Origin: Pseudomonas sp. NC02
Lineage (GTDB): Bacteria; Pseudomonadota; Gammaproteobacteria; Pseudomonadales; Pseudomonadaceae
Direction: 5' to 3'
NCBI RefSeq assembly: GCF_002874965.1
Contig: NZ_CP025624.1
Location: 2,666,001 to 2,730,000, forward strand
Length of the DNA: 64,000 nucleotides
In this document: positions 16,538 through 25,817 of the stretch, piece by piece
Numbering within the stretch: the first letter of the stretch is position 1
How the letters are laid out: every line of letters begins with the position of its first letter
Position numbers and translations under genes: made by a program
The notes under the pieces: generated by a model
Told to the model about the DNA's origin: nothing
Seen by the model: only the letters and a program-made list of their open reading frames with translations
The model's database searches: none

Positions 16538-18331
16538 ATGAGTAACAAGGATGTGGCTGCGGCCAAACCCAGGGGGCGCGGCGCGGTCTCGCAAGTGTTG
16601 CGGCCGGTGCGCGGGCGACTGATCGCTGCGGCACTGCTGGCCGGTGTGGGCAGTATGCTGACGCTGGTGCCGCTGGGGGGCATTGTGCATATCGCCAGGG
16701 TCGCCCTCGGCGCGCCGTCGATGGCCCAGGCATCGGGCGAGGTCTGGTTGACCATCAGCCTCAGCCTGGCGAGCCTGTTCGCGGGCCTGCTGTTGATGAC
16801 AGTTGCGGAGACGGTCGCGCACCTGGCCGACAACCACATCACTCGCCACTTGCGCCTGGCCATCGCCCAGCGCCTGAGCCAGGTGCCGCTGGGCTGGTTC
16901 ACCGAGCGGGCGTCGGGCGAGGTCAAGCAGGCAATGCAGGACGATATCGGCACCCTGCATAGCCTGACTGCGCATTTCTACACCACCGTGGGCCGTTGTG
17001 CCGGGGCCGTGCTGCTGTCGGCGGCTTATCTGTTCATGGTGGACTGGCGCATGGCGCTGGTCTCGCTGTTGCCGTTTCCGGGGTTTTTGCTGTTTTTTAC
17101 CCGGGCGATGAAAGCCAGCGGCAGCCACATGCAGTCCTTTGTCGAGCGCATGACCCGGGTCAATAACGCGGTGGTCGAGTTCGTCAACGGCATTCCGGTG
17201 GTCAAGGCCTTCGGTGCCACCGGCAAGGCCCACGCCAGTTACCGCAAGGCGGTAGATGAGTTCAGCGAAGCCTTCGTTGAGTTCACCCGTCCACTGGTGG
17301 GGACGATGGCCAATGCCAACGCGATGATCGCCCCGGTGACGGTGCTCGCCATGGTGCTGACGTTTGGCCTGGTGTTTGTCAGCCTGGGCTGGATCAGCGC
17401 GGTGGAGGTGCTGCCGTTCGCCATTGTCGCACCGGGCATTTGCGCGCCACTGCTGCTGCTGAGTTACATCGTGCATGATCTGGACAACGCCACCGGCGCG
17501 GCCCAGCGCGTGCAGGCACTGCTGGCGACGCCGGTGCTGGCGCAGGTGGAGCCGGGGTGCGAACGCTTGCCCAAGGACGCCGAAGTACGCGTCGAAAACC
17601 TCGGGTACGCCTATGACCCGCAGCACCCGGTACTGTCGAACATCAGCTTTACCCTCAAGCCTGGCACCGTAACCGCCATCGTCGGGGCCTCGGGTTCGGG
17701 CAAGTCGACCCTGGCGCGCCTGCTGCTGCGGTTTTTTGACCCGACCGAGGGGCGTATCACCCTGGGCGGCGTCGACCTGCGGCAGATCGAGACCTCGCAG
17801 CTCTACAACCTGATCGGCTTTGTGCTGCAAGAGGTGCGCCTGGTCCACGCCAGCGTTGCCGAAAACATCGCCCTCGGCCGGCCCAGCGCCAGCCGCAAGG
17901 AAATCGAGGCGGCCGCACGGGCCGCGAATATTCATGAGTGCATCATCGGCTTGCCACGGGGCTATGCCTCGGTGATTGGCGAGGACGCGCAGTTGTCCGG
18001 TGGCGAGCAGCAGCGTATCAGCATCGCCCGCGCAGTATTGCTGGCGCCGCCGGTGCTGGTGCTGGATGAACCCACGGCCGCCGCCGATGCCGCAAACGAG
18101 GTGGCAATCCAGGAGGCGCTGTCGCGCTTTGCCCAAGGGCGCACGTTGTTGGTGATTGCCCATCGCCTCGATACCGTGATGCACGCCGACCACATCATCG
18201 TGCTGGAAAACGGCCGTATTGTTGAACAGGGCACCCATCCTCGACTGATCGCGCAAGAGGGCCGTTATGCGCGCCTGTGGGCGTCGGGCGGTTACAAACA
18301 GACCCGCGAACAGGCGCTGCCGACATGCTGA
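16538..18331 (+). CDS. ABC transporter, fused membrane/ATPase half (YbtP/PchH-like)
   Basis: 597 residues from ATG 16538 with CAGGGAG before it; an upstream in-frame start would add an unlikely polar tail. Six membrane helices in the first 330 residues, then an ATPase domain with Walker A GASGSGKST, signature LSGGEQQR and Walker B VLVLDEPTAAAD. It pairs with the next gene, overlapping by 7 bases, as a heterodimer. Paired half-transporters beside iron-type sigma systems usually move siderophores or metallophores (YbtPQ, PchHI type), some as importers despite exporter-like folds. Substrate is inferred from context only. Confidence 0.82.
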   Translation: MSNKDVAAAKPRGRGAVSQVLRPVRGRLIAAALLAGVGSMLTLVPLGGIVHIARVALGAPSMAQASGEVWLTISLSLASLFAGLLLMTVAETVAHLADNHITRHLRLAIAQRLSQVPLGWFTERASGEVKQAMQDDIGTLHSLTAHFYTTVGRCAGAVLLSAAYLFMVDWRMALVSLLPFPGFLLFFTRAMKASGSHMQSFVERMTRVNNAVVEFVNGIPVVKAFGATGKAHASYRKAVDEFSEAFVEFTRPLVGTMANANAMIAPVTVLAMVLTFGLVFVSLGWISAVEVLPFAIVAPGICAPLLLLSYIVHDLDNATGAAQRVQALLATPVLAQVEPGCERLPKDAEVRVENLGYAYDPQHPVLSNISFTLKPGTVTAIVGASGSGKSTLARLLLRFFDPTEGRITLGGVDLRQIETSQLYNLIGFVLQEVRLVHASVAENIALGRPSASRKEIEAAARAANIHECIIGLPRGYASVIGEDAQLSGGEQQRISIARAVLLAPPVLVLDEPTAAADAANEVAIQEALSRFAQGRTLLVIAHRLDTVMHADHIIVLENGRIVEQGTHPRLIAQEGRYARLWASGGYKQTREQALPTC

Positions 18332-20064
18332 AAACCTTTATCGAACTGTTGGGCGATGACGGGCCGGTCTTCCGTCGCTATGTCGGGAAAGTGATGTTCT
18401 ACGGTGCGCTGTGCGGGCTGACCCTCGCCGCCCTGGTGCCGGTACTCACCGACATGCTCAACGGTGATCTGGCCGAAGCGGCGTTGTGGCTGGTGGTGTT
18501 CCTGGCGGCGGTGGCGACGTGTTGGGCCACGCGACGCGAGGTTGAAAAGGCTGGCGTCGCGGTGGGTGTGGCGGTGCTGCAAGGCGGGCGCCAGCGCATC
18601 GGCGACCATGTGGCCGAACTGCCTGTCGGTTGGTTCACGCCTGATAACACGGCGCGGCTCAACCAGGTGGTGACCCAGGGCATGATGGCCGTGGCCCAGC
18701 TGCCGGCCCATGTATTTACTCCGGTGCTCAGCGGCGTGGTGACGCCATTGGTGCTGGTACTGGCGTTGTTTGTGCTGCACTGGAAAATGGGCCTGATCGC
18801 CTTGCTGGCGTTGCCGATTCTCGGCGGCGCGTTCTGGCTCAGCGCCCGCCTTGGGCGGCGCGCCGACCGGGCGTTCCAGCGCAGCTCGGCCGACACCAGC
18901 CAGCGCATGCTGGAGTTCGCCCAGTCGCAGTCGGTGTTGCGTGCCTTCAGTGGCGGCGGCAGCTCGGTGTTCCTGCAACGGGCGATCGAGCAGCAGCACG
19001 CGACCGGGGCGCGCCTGATCCTGCTGTCCGCCACCTCGATTCTGCTGAACATGTGGCTGGTGCAGGTGGTGTTCGCGGCCTTGTTGATCGCCGCCGCGCT
19101 CTGGCTTGACGCTTACCTGGGAAATGCCTTGCACGTGGGCTCGGTGATTGCGGTGATGGTGTCGCTGTTGCTGGTCAGCCGCTTCATTGACCCGTTGCTG
19201 GAGGTGGCCGGCTATGGCGAAACGTTGCGCGGCGCCGGGGTGCAGCTTGAGGCGGTGCGCGAGATATTGGCCGCGTCGCCCCTGAAGGCGCCGAGCGCGC
19301 CGCAATCTCCACGGGATGCCTCGGTGGAATTGTTCGATGTGAGCTTTCGCCACGCGGCCGGTTCGCGGGACGTGCTGCGCGGGGTGAGCCTGCGTATTGA
19401 GCCCGGCAGCATGACCGCGCTGGTGGGGGCTTCCGGTTCGGGCAAGACCACGCTGTTGCGGTTGGTCGCACGGTTTTTCGAGGTCAGCCAGGGCCAGGTG
19501 TGCATCGCAGGCGTGGACGTGCGACAGATGTCCGGTGAGCAGCTCAACGCGCAGATCAGCCAGATCTTCCAGGACACGTACCTGTTCCAGGGCAGCGTCG
19601 CCGACAACATTCGCCTCGGCAAACCCGACGCCAGCGACGCACAAGTACTGGAGGCCGCGCGGCAGGCTGGCGTGCAAGAGATTATCGAGCGCCTGCCGAT
19701 GGGCCTGTCGACCACGGTGGGTGAGGGCGGGGCACGCCTGTCCGGTGGCGAGCGTCAGCGTGTCGCGATCGCCCGTGCGTTGATCAAGGGCGCGCCGATC
19801 CTGCTGGTGGACGAAGCCACGGCAGCACTGGACGCCGAGAACCAGGCGGTCATCGCCGAAACCCTGGCACGCTTGCGCGGCACATGCACGCTGATCGTGA
19901 TCGCGCATCAGTTGTCGACGGTGGTGATGGCCGACCAGATCGTGGTGCTCGATGAAGGCCGGATCGTGGAGCAGGGCACGCCTGAGCAATTGACCGCAAG
20001 GCAAGGGCGCTATGCCCGGTTCCTCGCGCAGCGGCGAGCATCGAAAGGCTGGCGTATCGCTTAG
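18325..20064 (+). CDS. ABC transporter, fused membrane/ATPase half (YbtQ/PchI-like)
   Basis: 579 residues from ATG 18325, which overlaps the previous gene. Membrane part in the first 310 residues; ATPase with GASGSGKTT, LSGGERQR and Walker B ILLVDEATAALD, so both ATP sites of the heterodimer look intact. It is the last gene of the sigma-FecR-ABC-ABC run and is followed by a GC hairpin. There is no siderophore synthesis gene nearby, so the pair more likely handles an imported or recycled compound. Confidence 0.82.
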   Translation: MLKTFIELLGDDGPVFRRYVGKVMFYGALCGLTLAALVPVLTDMLNGDLAEAALWLVVFLAAVATCWATRREVEKAGVAVGVAVLQGGRQRIGDHVAELPVGWFTPDNTARLNQVVTQGMMAVAQLPAHVFTPVLSGVVTPLVLVLALFVLHWKMGLIALLALPILGGAFWLSARLGRRADRAFQRSSADTSQRMLEFAQSQSVLRAFSGGGSSVFLQRAIEQQHATGARLILLSATSILLNMWLVQVVFAALLIAAALWLDAYLGNALHVGSVIAVMVSLLLVSRFIDPLLEVAGYGETLRGAGVQLEAVREILAASPLKAPSAPQSPRDASVELFDVSFRHAAGSRDVLRGVSLRIEPGSMTALVGASGSGKTTLLRLVARFFEVSQGQVCIAGVDVRQMSGEQLNAQISQIFQDTYLFQGSVADNIRLGKPDASDAQVLEAARQAGVQEIIERLPMGLSTTVGEGGARLSGGERQRVAIARALIKGAPILLVDEATAALDAENQAVIAETLARLRGTCTLIVIAHQLSTVVMADQIVVLDEGRIVEQGTPEQLTARQGRYARFLAQRRASKGWRIA

Positions 20065-20065
20065 T

Positions 20066-20088
20066 GGACCCGCCAGGACGGCGGGTCC
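20066..20088. terminator. GC-rich hairpin between convergent genes
   Basis: A perfect 9-base stem (GGACCCGCC / GGCGGGTCC) with a 5-base loop stands between the ABC gene and the convergent peptidase gene. There is no clear T-run on either side, so it may be a weak bidirectional terminator or an mRNA-end hairpin. Confidence 0.5.
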
Positions 20089-20098
20089 GAAGGGCAGG

Positions 20099-21838
20099 TC
20101 AGAGCTTCGGCAGTTGCCCGATGCGGCCCATCATTTCGGTGACGATCTGCAGGTCCAGCAGGAACTGGTCGACGGTCTTGAACTCGTTGTCGGTATGGCC
20201 GGTGTACTTGACCTCCGGCCGCGCCAGGCCGAATTGCACGCCGTTGGGCAGCTCATGCACCGAGGTAGCGCCGGCAGACGTGCCGTACTTGTGCTCCATG
20301 CCCAGGTTCTCGCTGGCCACCGCCAACAGCGCCTTGACCCACTCGCCCTCAGGGTTGCGGTACATCGGCTCGGCGATCGAGTAATCGAAGGTCACAGCCA
20401 CGTGGTTTTTCTTGGTCCAGGCGCTGAGCTTGTCGGCGATTTCGGCCTTGAGCGCTTCCGGTGACTTGCCCTTTGGCACCCGCAGGTTGACCGCCAGCTT
20501 GAAGGTAGTTTCATCCTCGCCCACATAGGTCAGCGAGGTGGTCAGCGGGCCCATGAACGCATCGGAGAAGCCCACGCCCAGCTTGGCACCCAGGTAATCC
20601 AGGCCCCAGTTGTTGGCGGCGTAGTGCGCGGCGTCGGTGAACTGGTTGTGCTTGAGCGCGACCTTGCCGTCGAGGCTGTTGAGGAAGTCGAGGACCCTGG
20701 CTACCGGGTTCACCCCGGATTCCGGTTCGGAGGAGTGGGCGGACACGCCAGTGACGGTCAACTGAACGTCCTTGCCGACGACCTTGGCCGCCACTTCAAA
20801 GTCGCCGCCATTGCGCTTGGCGTACTCGCTGCCGGCCTTTTGCAGGCTGGCGGCCAGTTCGGCAGGCTTGTCGCTGAGCAATGTCACCACCGACGCCGAC
20901 GGAATCTGGTTGGTGGCCTTGCCGCCGGTCATCGAGATGATTTCTGCGCCTTTGCCTTCAGCCTTGCGCTTGGGGAACTTGGCCATGACCGTGCCGTAGC
21001 CTTTCTCGGCGATCACCACCGGGTAGCCGCCGTCCAGCGCCAGGTTGTAGTTGGGCGTTGGGTTGTGCTCGAAGTAGTACGGGATCGCGTCGCCGGAGGT
21101 TTCCTCGGTGGTGTCCACCAGCAGCTTGAAATTGCGCGCCAGCGGCAGCTTCTCTTCCTTGATCACCTTCATCGCGTACATCGCCACCACGATGCCGTTC
21201 TTGTCATCCTCGGTGCCGCGACCATACATCCGGTCGCCGATCAGCGTGACCTTGAATGGGTCGAGCTTGGTGCCGTCCTTGAGTACCCAGTTTTCCGGGG
21301 TTACCGGTACCACGTCCGCGTGAGCGTGGATGCCGACCACTTCATCGCCGCTGCCTTCCAGGGAAATCTCGTAGACGCGGTTGTCGATGTTGCGGAAGTT
21401 CAGGTTGAACGACTCGGCCAGGCTCTTGATCTTGGCGGCGATCTTGATGAACTCGGGATTGTCGTGCTGGGCCACGCCGGCGACCTGGAAGGTCGGGATC
21501 TCCACCAGTTCACGCAGGGTTTCAGTGGCGGCCGCACCGTACTTCACCCGCGCATACAGGCCCAGCAGGCGATGGATTTCATTCTGCTGGTCGGCGCTCA
21601 GGTCCTTGTTGTCGAGAAAGGCACTGATGGCCGGGCCGAGGTTGTCGCTCTTGGCCACGTCATTCTTGGCCAGGCTGGCGAGGAACTGCCGGAAATCCTT
21701 GACCGAGGCATCGCTGAAGGTCTTCAGGATGACGGCGTTCTGTTGTGGGGTGAGGTTGGCTTGAGCTTGGGTGGTGAACACCGAAAGGCTGGCGGCCATC
21801 AGGGTGGCTACGGCCAGTTGCTTGAGGGAAAAATCCAT
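20099..21838 (-). CDS. Secreted M20-family dipeptidase
   Basis: 579 residues from ATG 21838, which gives a signal peptide (LAVATLMAASLSVFTTQAQA). Zinc-peptidase M20 marks in order: HAHADVVP, GRGTEDDKNG (bridging Asp), the catalytic pair in DTTEETSGD, and SAGATSVHELPNG near the C terminus. It is longer than cytosolic PepV-type dipeptidases because of about 100 added N-terminal residues. Likely a periplasmic aminoacyl- or dipeptide hydrolase; substrate not readable. A composite REP palindrome lies upstream. Confidence 0.8.
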   Translation of the reverse strand: MDFSLKQLAVATLMAASLSVFTTQAQANLTPQQNAVILKTFSDASVKDFRQFLASLAKNDVAKSDNLGPAISAFLDNKDLSADQQNEIHRLLGLYARVKYGAAATETLRELVEIPTFQVAGVAQHDNPEFIKIAAKIKSLAESFNLNFRNIDNRVYEISLEGSGDEVVGIHAHADVVPVTPENWVLKDGTKLDPFKVTLIGDRMYGRGTEDDKNGIVVAMYAMKVIKEEKLPLARNFKLLVDTTEETSGDAIPYYFEHNPTPNYNLALDGGYPVVIAEKGYGTVMAKFPKRKAEGKGAEIISMTGGKATNQIPSASVVTLLSDKPAELAASLQKAGSEYAKRNGGDFEVAAKVVGKDVQLTVTGVSAHSSEPESGVNPVARVLDFLNSLDGKVALKHNQFTDAAHYAANNWGLDYLGAKLGVGFSDAFMGPLTTSLTYVGEDETTFKLAVNLRVPKGKSPEALKAEIADKLSAWTKKNHVAVTFDYSIAEPMYRNPEGEWVKALLAVASENLGMEHKYGTSAGATSVHELPNGVQFGLARPEVKYTGHTDNEFKTVDQFLLDLQIVTEMMGRIGQLPKL

Positions 21839-21997
21839 TGCTGGGGGCATTCCTTTGCAGGGAGTGAGTGAGAAATGTCTGATCGAAAGGTCAGAAACAA
21901 TTTCACACACTACCATCGGGAGGGCGTAGGAGGGGAGCCCCCGTTGTGGGATTTGTCCGGAGGAAATGCACAAGTGGCGCATAAACGAAAATCCAGT

Positions 21998-22105
21998 GTG
22001 GGAGCTGTCGAGCTTTAGCGAGGCTGCGATAGCGGTGGGTCAGGCAGCATCAATGTTTACACTGCTGCCGCCTTCGCAGCCTCGCTAAAGCTCGACAGCT
22101 CCCAC
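21998..22105. repeat. Long REP-like palindrome (GTGGGAGCTGTCGAGC class)
   Basis: Inverted arms of about 30 bases (GTGGGAGCTGTCGAGCTTTA and its inverse) around a 45-base centre, in the region between the divergent peptidase and peroxidase genes. The arm matches the right half of the tandem units at 6710-6918. Nothing else was recognised in the 21839-22167 gap. Confidence 0.88.
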
Positions 22106-22167
22106 AGGGTTAGGTGGTCTGCTAATCTGCGCTCGTTGAATCTCGACCGCCACCCGTGGACCTCTCA

Positions 22168-23124
22168 ATGACATCGCCATCCGATCAAAACCTTGAACCC
22201 CAATCCGTCTGCAGCCCGATCACCAGCAGCGCCATTTTCATGGTCGCGACCCTGGCGCCTGGCAGTGACTCGGCTGAGGCGGTGCGCAGCTGGTGCGCCG
22301 ATATCGCCGGCCTGGTGCGCTCGGTCGGCAAGCGTGTACCGGCGGGCAACCTGACGTGTGTCGCAGGGTTTGGCTCCAAGGCGTGGGACGCGCTGTTCGG
22401 AGGGCCGCGGCCAGCAGCGTTGCACCCGTTCAAGGAAGTGGGCGTGGCCGGGCGCCTGGCGCCGGCCACGCCGGGGGATATCCTGCTGCACATTCGTGCC
22501 GAGCAGATGGACCTGTGTTTCGAATTGGCCACCCAGTTGATGGCGGCGCTGGGGGATGCGGTGACGGTGGTGGACGAGGTCCAGGGTTTCCGCTATTTCG
22601 ACATGCGCAGCATCATCGGTTTTGTCGACGGCACCGAGAACCCGGTCGGGCGCAAGGCGGTGGGTTTCACCATCGTCGGTGATGAGGATCCGGCGTTCAG
22701 CGGCGGCAGCTATGTAATGGTGCAGAAGTACCTGCACAACATGCAGGCCTGGAATGAATTGTCGGTGGAGGCGCAGGAGCGGGTGATCGGGCGCACCAAG
22801 CTGTCGGACATCGAGCTCGACGATGCGACCAAGCCGAGCAATTCCCACAGTGCATTGACCACCATCACCAAGGACGGCGAGGAAGTGAAGATCCTGCGGG
22901 ACAACATGCCCTTTGGCCGGCCGGGCGCGGGGGAATTCGGGACGTACTTTATCGGCTACGCGCGCTCGCCAGAGCCTTTGGAGTTGATGCTGGAGAACAT
23001 GTTTGTCGGCCGACCGGTCGGCAACTATGACCGCCTGCTGGACTTCAGCACGGCGGTCACCGGGGGCCTGTTCTTCATACCGTCTGCGGATTTGCTCGAA
23101 GAACTGGCCGACCGCGCGCCTTAG
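22168..23124 (+). CDS. DyP-type haem peroxidase (YfeX-like)
   Basis: 318 residues from ATG 22168; a GTG at 22156 is an alternative. The diagnostic DyP motif G-x-x-D-G appears as GFVDGTENP, followed by SHSALTTI with the likely proximal His and EFGTYFIGYARS in the distal haem pocket. Length fits the bacterial class of about 300 residues. No signal peptide or Tat motif, so it is probably cytoplasmic or an encapsulin cargo; no encapsulin gene is adjacent. Its stop overlaps the convergent uppP stop by 4 bases. Confidence 0.85.
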   Translation: MTSPSDQNLEPQSVCSPITSSAIFMVATLAPGSDSAEAVRSWCADIAGLVRSVGKRVPAGNLTCVAGFGSKAWDALFGGPRPAALHPFKEVGVAGRLAPATPGDILLHIRAEQMDLCFELATQLMAALGDAVTVVDEVQGFRYFDMRSIIGFVDGTENPVGRKAVGFTIVGDEDPAFSGGSYVMVQKYLHNMQAWNELSVEAQERVIGRTKLSDIELDDATKPSNSHSALTTITKDGEEVKILRDNMPFGRPGAGEFGTYFIGYARSPEPLELMLENMFVGRPVGNYDRLLDFSTAVTGGLFFIPSADLLEELADRAP

Positions 23125-23993
23125 GCCAACAACCCGGTGCTCACCGCCACAATCAGGAATACCCCGAGCACCGCGCGGTAGATCACGAACGGCCAGGTGG
23201 AGAATCGCTCCAGGAACTTCATCAGGCCCCAGATCGCGAAGAACGCCGACACACTGGCGACCACCAGCCCGAAGATCAGGTGCGGCCAGGCGTGGGCGGG
23301 CAGGTCGGCGTGGAACAATACCCACAGCTCTTTCAGCCCCGCGAGGGCGATCGCCGGCAAGCCCAGCAGGAACGAAAACCGCGCCGCTTCTTCACGCTTG
23401 AAGTTGAGGAACAGTGCGGCGGTCAGGGTCGAACCCGAGCGGGAAACCCCTGGAATCAGCGCACCGATCTGCGCAATGCCGACAATCAGCGCATCCCGCA
23501 GGCGCATTTCGCCCACCGTGCGCTTATGCCTTGCGCTGAGTTCAGCCGCCGCCAGCAGCACCGCCATCACCAGGCAGGAAATCCCGATCACCATCAGCCC
23601 GCGCAGCGGCGAGTTGCAGGAGTTGAGGGTCGACGACAAGGCTATCCCGGCAATCCCGATCGGAATCGTCGCCAGCACAATGGCCACCGCCAGCTTGAAC
23701 CACTGGTTGTTGTAGTCACCCTGGCGCACCGCAGTGATGCTGCCGACCGTGACCTGGCGTACATCCTTCCAGAAGTAACTGACCACTGCTGCCAGGGCGG
23801 CCAACTGCATGGCTGCGGAAAACGCCGAGCCGGGATCCGGCCAGCCGAGCAGGGCGGGCACGATGCGCATGTGGGCGGTGGAAGACACGGGCAACAATTC
23901 GGTGATGCCCTGAATGATGCCCAGGATGCCTATTTGCAGGTAATCCAGGGACGCAAAGCCGACATCGAGGCCGCTGGTGCAGACGTTTGTCAA
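23121..23993 (-). CDS. uppP: Undecaprenyl-diphosphate phosphatase UppP (BacA)
   Basis: 290 residues with several membrane helices and the two BacA signatures, GIIQGITELLPVSSTAH near residue 30 and GVSRSGSTLTAALFL near 175. It recycles the lipid carrier C55-PP for cell-wall synthesis. The start appears to be TTG at 23993 with AGGAT upstream, since the first in-frame ATG lies inside the first signature. It ends inside the last codons of the convergent peroxidase gene. Confidence 0.85.
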   Translation of the reverse strand: MTNVCTSGLDVGFASLDYLQIGILGIIQGITELLPVSSTAHMRIVPALLGWPDPGSAFSAAMQLAALAAVVSYFWKDVRQVTVGSITAVRQGDYNNQWFKLAVAIVLATIPIGIAGIALSSTLNSCNSPLRGLMVIGISCLVMAVLLAAAELSARHKRTVGEMRLRDALIVGIAQIGALIPGVSRSGSTLTAALFLNFKREEAARFSFLLGLPAIALAGLKELWVLFHADLPAHAWPHLIFGLVVASVSAFFAIWGLMKFLERFSTWPFVIYRAVLGVFLIVAVSTGLLA

Positions 23994-24167
23994 AGTACTT
24001 ATCCTGAAAGCAAGGGGAGGGAAGTGACGCGGAGTTTAGTCTAACTTTGTAACGATTTTGTCGTTGACACGAGAAAAGCGCGATCGGTTCAGCAAGCAGA
24101 AAGCTTGGCCGGTGTATTGGCATTGCAGGTGGCTTTGTTGACAATGGCGGCCTGTTTTTTTGCCGAG

Positions 24168-24689
24168 ATGCCCATGCCTGCAATCCCCGATACCACCGTC
24201 GAACTGATCGAGACCGGCCCGGAACACGCCACGTTGATCGCCAACCTTTACCAGTTCTACGCCTACGAGTCCTCGGACTGGGAACAGGAAGATGTCGAGG
24301 TGGACGGTCGCTTCTACATCCATGAGGAGCACCTGGCCCGCTACTGGGAAGACCCGCAATGGAGCGCCAACCTGTTATTGGTCGATGGCTTTATCGCCGG
24401 TTTCCTGCTGATCGAAGGCAGCGAGTTGCCGGGGATCGATGCGCTGGAACTGGCGGACCTGTTCATTCTCAAACGCTACCGCCGCAAGGGCATTGGCCGC
24501 GCCATCGCCACTCAGGTGTTGAGCAGCGGCGAGGCGAACTGGCTGGTGCGTTTCTATGATCAGGATGAAGTGAGCCAGGCGTTCTGGCGCACGGTGTTGG
24601 ATAACCTGCCGCGTCCGGTGCAGGCCATCGAGCTGGACGATGAGCCGAACCTGCTGAGCTTCCTGGTGACGCGGGCGGCGCTGCACTGA
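24168..24689 (+). CDS. GNAT-family N-acetyltransferase
   Basis: 173 residues from ATG 24168; a TTG start at 24105 is possible but would add a hydrophobic leader not typical of the family. The acetyl-CoA loop is clear (LKRYRRKGIGRAIA), followed by the family pattern WLVRFYDQDEVSQAFWRTVLD. Substrate unknown. It converges on the GlxA-like gene with 4 bases between them. Confidence 0.75.
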   Translation: MPMPAIPDTTVELIETGPEHATLIANLYQFYAYESSDWEQEDVEVDGRFYIHEEHLARYWEDPQWSANLLLVDGFIAGFLLIEGSELPGIDALELADLFILKRYRRKGIGRAIATQVLSSGEANWLVRFYDQDEVSQAFWRTVLDNLPRPVQAIELDDEPNLLSFLVTRAALH

Positions 24690-24693
24690 GGCA

Positions 24694-25650
24694 TCAGCTA
24701 AACGCTGCGCCAGCCCCTGCACTGAACAATGCCGCCTGCATCGCCTGTGGCGGCTGGCCGAACTCCCGCAGGAACGCCTGGCGCATGCGCTCGCGATCAC
24801 CGAACCCGGTCTCGCGGGCGACCACTTCCACCGGATGCCGACTGGTTTCCATCATTGCCCGGGCGGCTTCCACCCGCAGGGATTCGATGGCCTTGGCCGG
24901 GGTTTGCCCGGTCTCCTCGCGAAACACCCGGCTGAACTGGCGTGGGCTGAGCCGCGCCACGGCCGCCAGGGCCTCGACCGAAAGGTCGTGGGTCAGGTTC
25001 TCCCGGGCGTAGGCCAGGGCCAGCTGCACACGGTCGGACTTGGGGTCGAGTTCCAGCAACGCCGATAGCTGCGACTGTTCGCTGCCACGGCGCTGGGCAA
25101 TCACCAGCTTGCGCGCGATGCGGCGGGCGAGGTCGCTGCCCAGGTCGTTCTCCACCATCGCCAGTGCCAGGTCCACCCCGGCGCTCATGCCGGCACCGGT
25201 CCAGATCTGGCCGTCGACCACGAACAGCTTGTCTTCCTCCAGGCGAATCTGCGGGTAGCGCTTGGCAAAGGCCGGTGCGTGCAGCCAGTGGGTGGTGGCG
25301 CGCTTGCCTTCAAGCAATCCGGCCTCGGCCAGCACGAAGATGCCCATGCACAACGAAGCAATCCGTCGCGACTGTTTGGACGCCGCCTGGACCAGCCTCG
25401 GCAGGCTGGCGTCAGGCAGTTGGAACTCCAGGTAACCGCTGACGATCAATGTGTCATAGCCCTCGGGCCGGATCGGCGTGCTGTTCACCGAGAAGCCCTG
25501 GGACGTCATGATCGGGCCGCCACTTTCCGACACCAGGTGAAATTCATACGCTTGCTCGCCACGCAGCAGATTCGCGCACTCGAACACCGAGCCCAGGCTG
25601 AGGCTCAAGGATTGAAAGTTCGGGTACACCATCAGCGCAATGCTGTGCAT
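24694..25650 (-). CDS. GlxA-type regulator: DJ-1/PfpI domain plus AraC helix-turn-helix
   Basis: 318 residues from ATG 25650. The first 180 residues form a DJ-1/PfpI-like domain (IASLCMGIFVLAEAGLL at the nucleophile-elbow position, then ATTHWLHAP), and the last 100 carry two AraC helix-turn-helix motifs (EALAAVARLSPRQFSRVFREETGQ; ETGFGDRERMRQAFLREFG). It is divergent from a DJ-1 family gene, the classical place for control of its neighbour. Such regulators respond to small nitrogenous or aldehyde compounds; the inducer is not readable. Confidence 0.82.
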   Translation of the reverse strand: MHSIALMVYPNFQSLSLSLGSVFECANLLRGEQAYEFHLVSESGGPIMTSQGFSVNSTPIRPEGYDTLIVSGYLEFQLPDASLPRLVQAASKQSRRIASLCMGIFVLAEAGLLEGKRATTHWLHAPAFAKRYPQIRLEEDKLFVVDGQIWTGAGMSAGVDLALAMVENDLGSDLARRIARKLVIAQRRGSEQSQLSALLELDPKSDRVQLALAYARENLTHDLSVEALAAVARLSPRQFSRVFREETGQTPAKAIESLRVEAARAMMETSRHPVEVVARETGFGDRERMRQAFLREFGQPPQAMQAALFSAGAGAAFS

Positions 25651-25817
25651 CTCATCTCTCCAGGGGGCGCGGAGCGGTGATTGTCGGCGTGTGCCAGGGA
25701 AACGGCAACCGCCTTGGCGCAATGTCCGGAATCCTTGCGGACATGACATTGTGCGGTTTTGGCCCGGCTCCTAAGCTTGATTCCATTCCAACCCACATCA
25801 CCCCGAGGCACTGGCAC

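Noticed and set aside
16517..18256. Minus-strand open frame of 579 codons opposite the first ABC gene (and a like one at 18292-20004)
   Set aside because: Low-complexity His/Gln/Arg-rich translation opposite clear ABC transporter genes.
20066..20088. Strong rho-independent terminator call for the hairpin after the ABC operon
   Set aside because: Stem is perfect but there is no T-run on either strand, so it is listed only as a weak terminator candidate.
24105..24167. TTG-started N-terminal extension of the GNAT gene
   Set aside because: It would add a hydrophobic leader to a cytoplasmic enzyme; ATG 24168 gives the usual length.
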